Assembly: GCA_964603325.1 (NCBI GenBank)
Contig: CAZRUH010000040.1
Span: forward strand, 1-5,827
DNA from: LSNR01 sp964603325
GTDB taxonomy: Bacteria > Patescibacteriota > Minisyncoccia > Moranbacterales > UBA9337
DNA length: 5,827 bases
Direction of reading: 5' to 3'
Under the pieces are notes generated by a model. That model had not been told where the DNA came from. It saw only the letters and a list, made by a program, of their open reading frames with translations, and made no database searches. Below are positions 5,697 through 5,827 of this stretch, one piece after another. Numbering within the stretch: position 1 is the first letter of the stretch; each line of letters starts with the position of its first letter. The translations under genes were made by a program, and so were the position numbers.

Positions 5697-5724
5697 ATAA
5701 AACATAATATCAAATATTCGTATT
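5697..5724 (-). other. dif-like 28-bp candidate recombination site
   Basis: Read on the minus strand, this is an 11-base left arm AATACGAATAT, a 6-base centre TTGATA and an 11-base right arm TTATGTTTTAT. Against E. coli dif as I remember it, 19 of 28 positions agree, including 9 of 11 in the right (XerD) arm with its TTATGTT core. The 11-6-11 geometry is that of Xer sites. An 8-bp inverted repeat, GCATAAAA (5695-5702) with TTTTATGC (5723-5730), brackets it. It lies 24 bases upstream of the recombinase start and over the expected -35 zone, so binding could also autoregulate. The region is very AT-rich, which raises chance matches. Confidence 0.38.
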
Positions 5725-5739
5725 TTATGCAAATTAAAG

Positions 5740-5769
5740 TTTTTATCCGAAATTAACTTCGGATAAAAA
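5740..5769. repeat. Perfect 12-bp inverted repeat with 6-bp spacer
   Basis: TTTTTATCCGAA (5740-5751) and TTCGGATAAAAA (5758-5769) are exact reverse complements around ATTAAC. Twelve-base arms with a six-base centre match the core geometry of tyrosine recombinase sites, and the recombinase gene begins 67 bases away. A dimeric repressor operator or an RNA hairpin after a gene ending at 5770 are alternatives. It is a poor intrinsic terminator because the T and A runs are inside the arms and no U-tract follows on either strand. Confidence 0.8.
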
Positions 5770-5772
5770 TCA

Positions 5773-5827
5773 GTTGTCTAAAATTCCCTCGCTTGCTTCA
5801 CTCGGCATTCGCCTTCGTTTAGCTACG
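5773..5827. other. G+C-rich, internally repetitive tail running off the right edge
   Basis: From about 5787 the composition changes from AT-rich to about half G+C, with degenerate recurrences of GCTT/TTCG-type words (CTCGCTTGCTTC, CTCGGCATTCGCCTTCG). On the minus strand, 18 codons are open to the edge, reading VAKRRRMPSEASEGILDN and stopping at TGA 5770-5772, immediately before the inverted repeat. This could be the end of an upstream gene, but the low-complexity content fits a dispersed repeat at least as well. I do not call a gene. Confidence 0.4.

Noticed and set aside
5740..5769. loxP-like arm (TTAACTTCGGATA resembles one Cre arm)
   Set aside because: The likeness covers one half-site only, and the arms are oriented the opposite way from loxP, so it is treated as coincidence.
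5740..5769. Rho-independent terminator
   Set aside because: A strong stem exists, but the T and A runs are the outer parts of the arms and no U-tract follows the stem on either strand.
4860..5827. Integron: integrase gene with an attI site upstream and cassettes to the right
   Set aside because: The recombinase lacks the extra domain of IntI before the HSLRH motif and is too short. No clear attC core pair (RYYYAAC with GTTRRRY) is seen in the 155 bases available. The layout alone is not enough.

Overview
The window is AT-rich (about one third G+C by eye), compact and read mostly leftward. It suggests a member of the Candidate Phyla Radiation (Patescibacteria), probably Parcubacteria-like. 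The reasons are the wording of the AlaS N-terminus (for example GMQPMV, NSQKCFR, EEVGDNRHTTFFEMLGNWSL), a four-cysteine one-helix membrane protein of a type I associate with these genomes, tiny intergenic gaps, few Shine-Dalgarno sites and a short single Xer-type recombinase. The lineage is inferred from memory of the families, not from a search. TGA ends the plus-strand gene, which fits the standard code.

Layout from right to left on the minus strand. The right edge (5673-5827) is non-coding or only marginally coding. It holds a G+C-rich repetitive tail, a perfect 12-bp inverted repeat with a 6-bp spacer, a 28-bp dif-like sequence and an extended -10 box. Next come a 270-residue tyrosine recombinase (4860-5672) with a complete catalytic set, and lepA/EF4 (2895-4760), whose likely promoter lies in the end of the recombinase gene. 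A 153-bp convergent gap then separates lepA from the only plus-strand gene, a 76-residue membrane protein (2511-2741). This gene is divergent from mnmA (1379-2419) across a 91-bp gap with back-to-back candidate promoters. mnmA probably heads a leftward operon: mnmA, a 138-residue coiled-coil protein, a 71-residue charged protein, and alaS, which is cut by the left edge.

Functionally this is a translation neighbourhood: tRNA U34 thiolation (MnmA), tRNA-Ala charging (AlaS) and the ribosomal GTPase EF4 (LepA), plus three small proteins of unknown function and a chromosome-dimer-resolution or integrase-type recombinase.

The points most worth checking are: (i) the recombinase upstream region, which carries two separate candidate recombinase-binding sites; (ii) a short tandem DNA repeat inside alaS that is translated in frame as a seven-residue peptide repeat and looks like a mobile repeat tolerated in a tRNA synthetase; (iii) an extra segment in LepA; (iv) -10 boxes so close to the mnmA and recombinase start codons that leaderless transcripts are expected. 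I do not see a clear new multi-gene system. The candidate novelty is the recombinase-site arrangement, which continues past the right edge.
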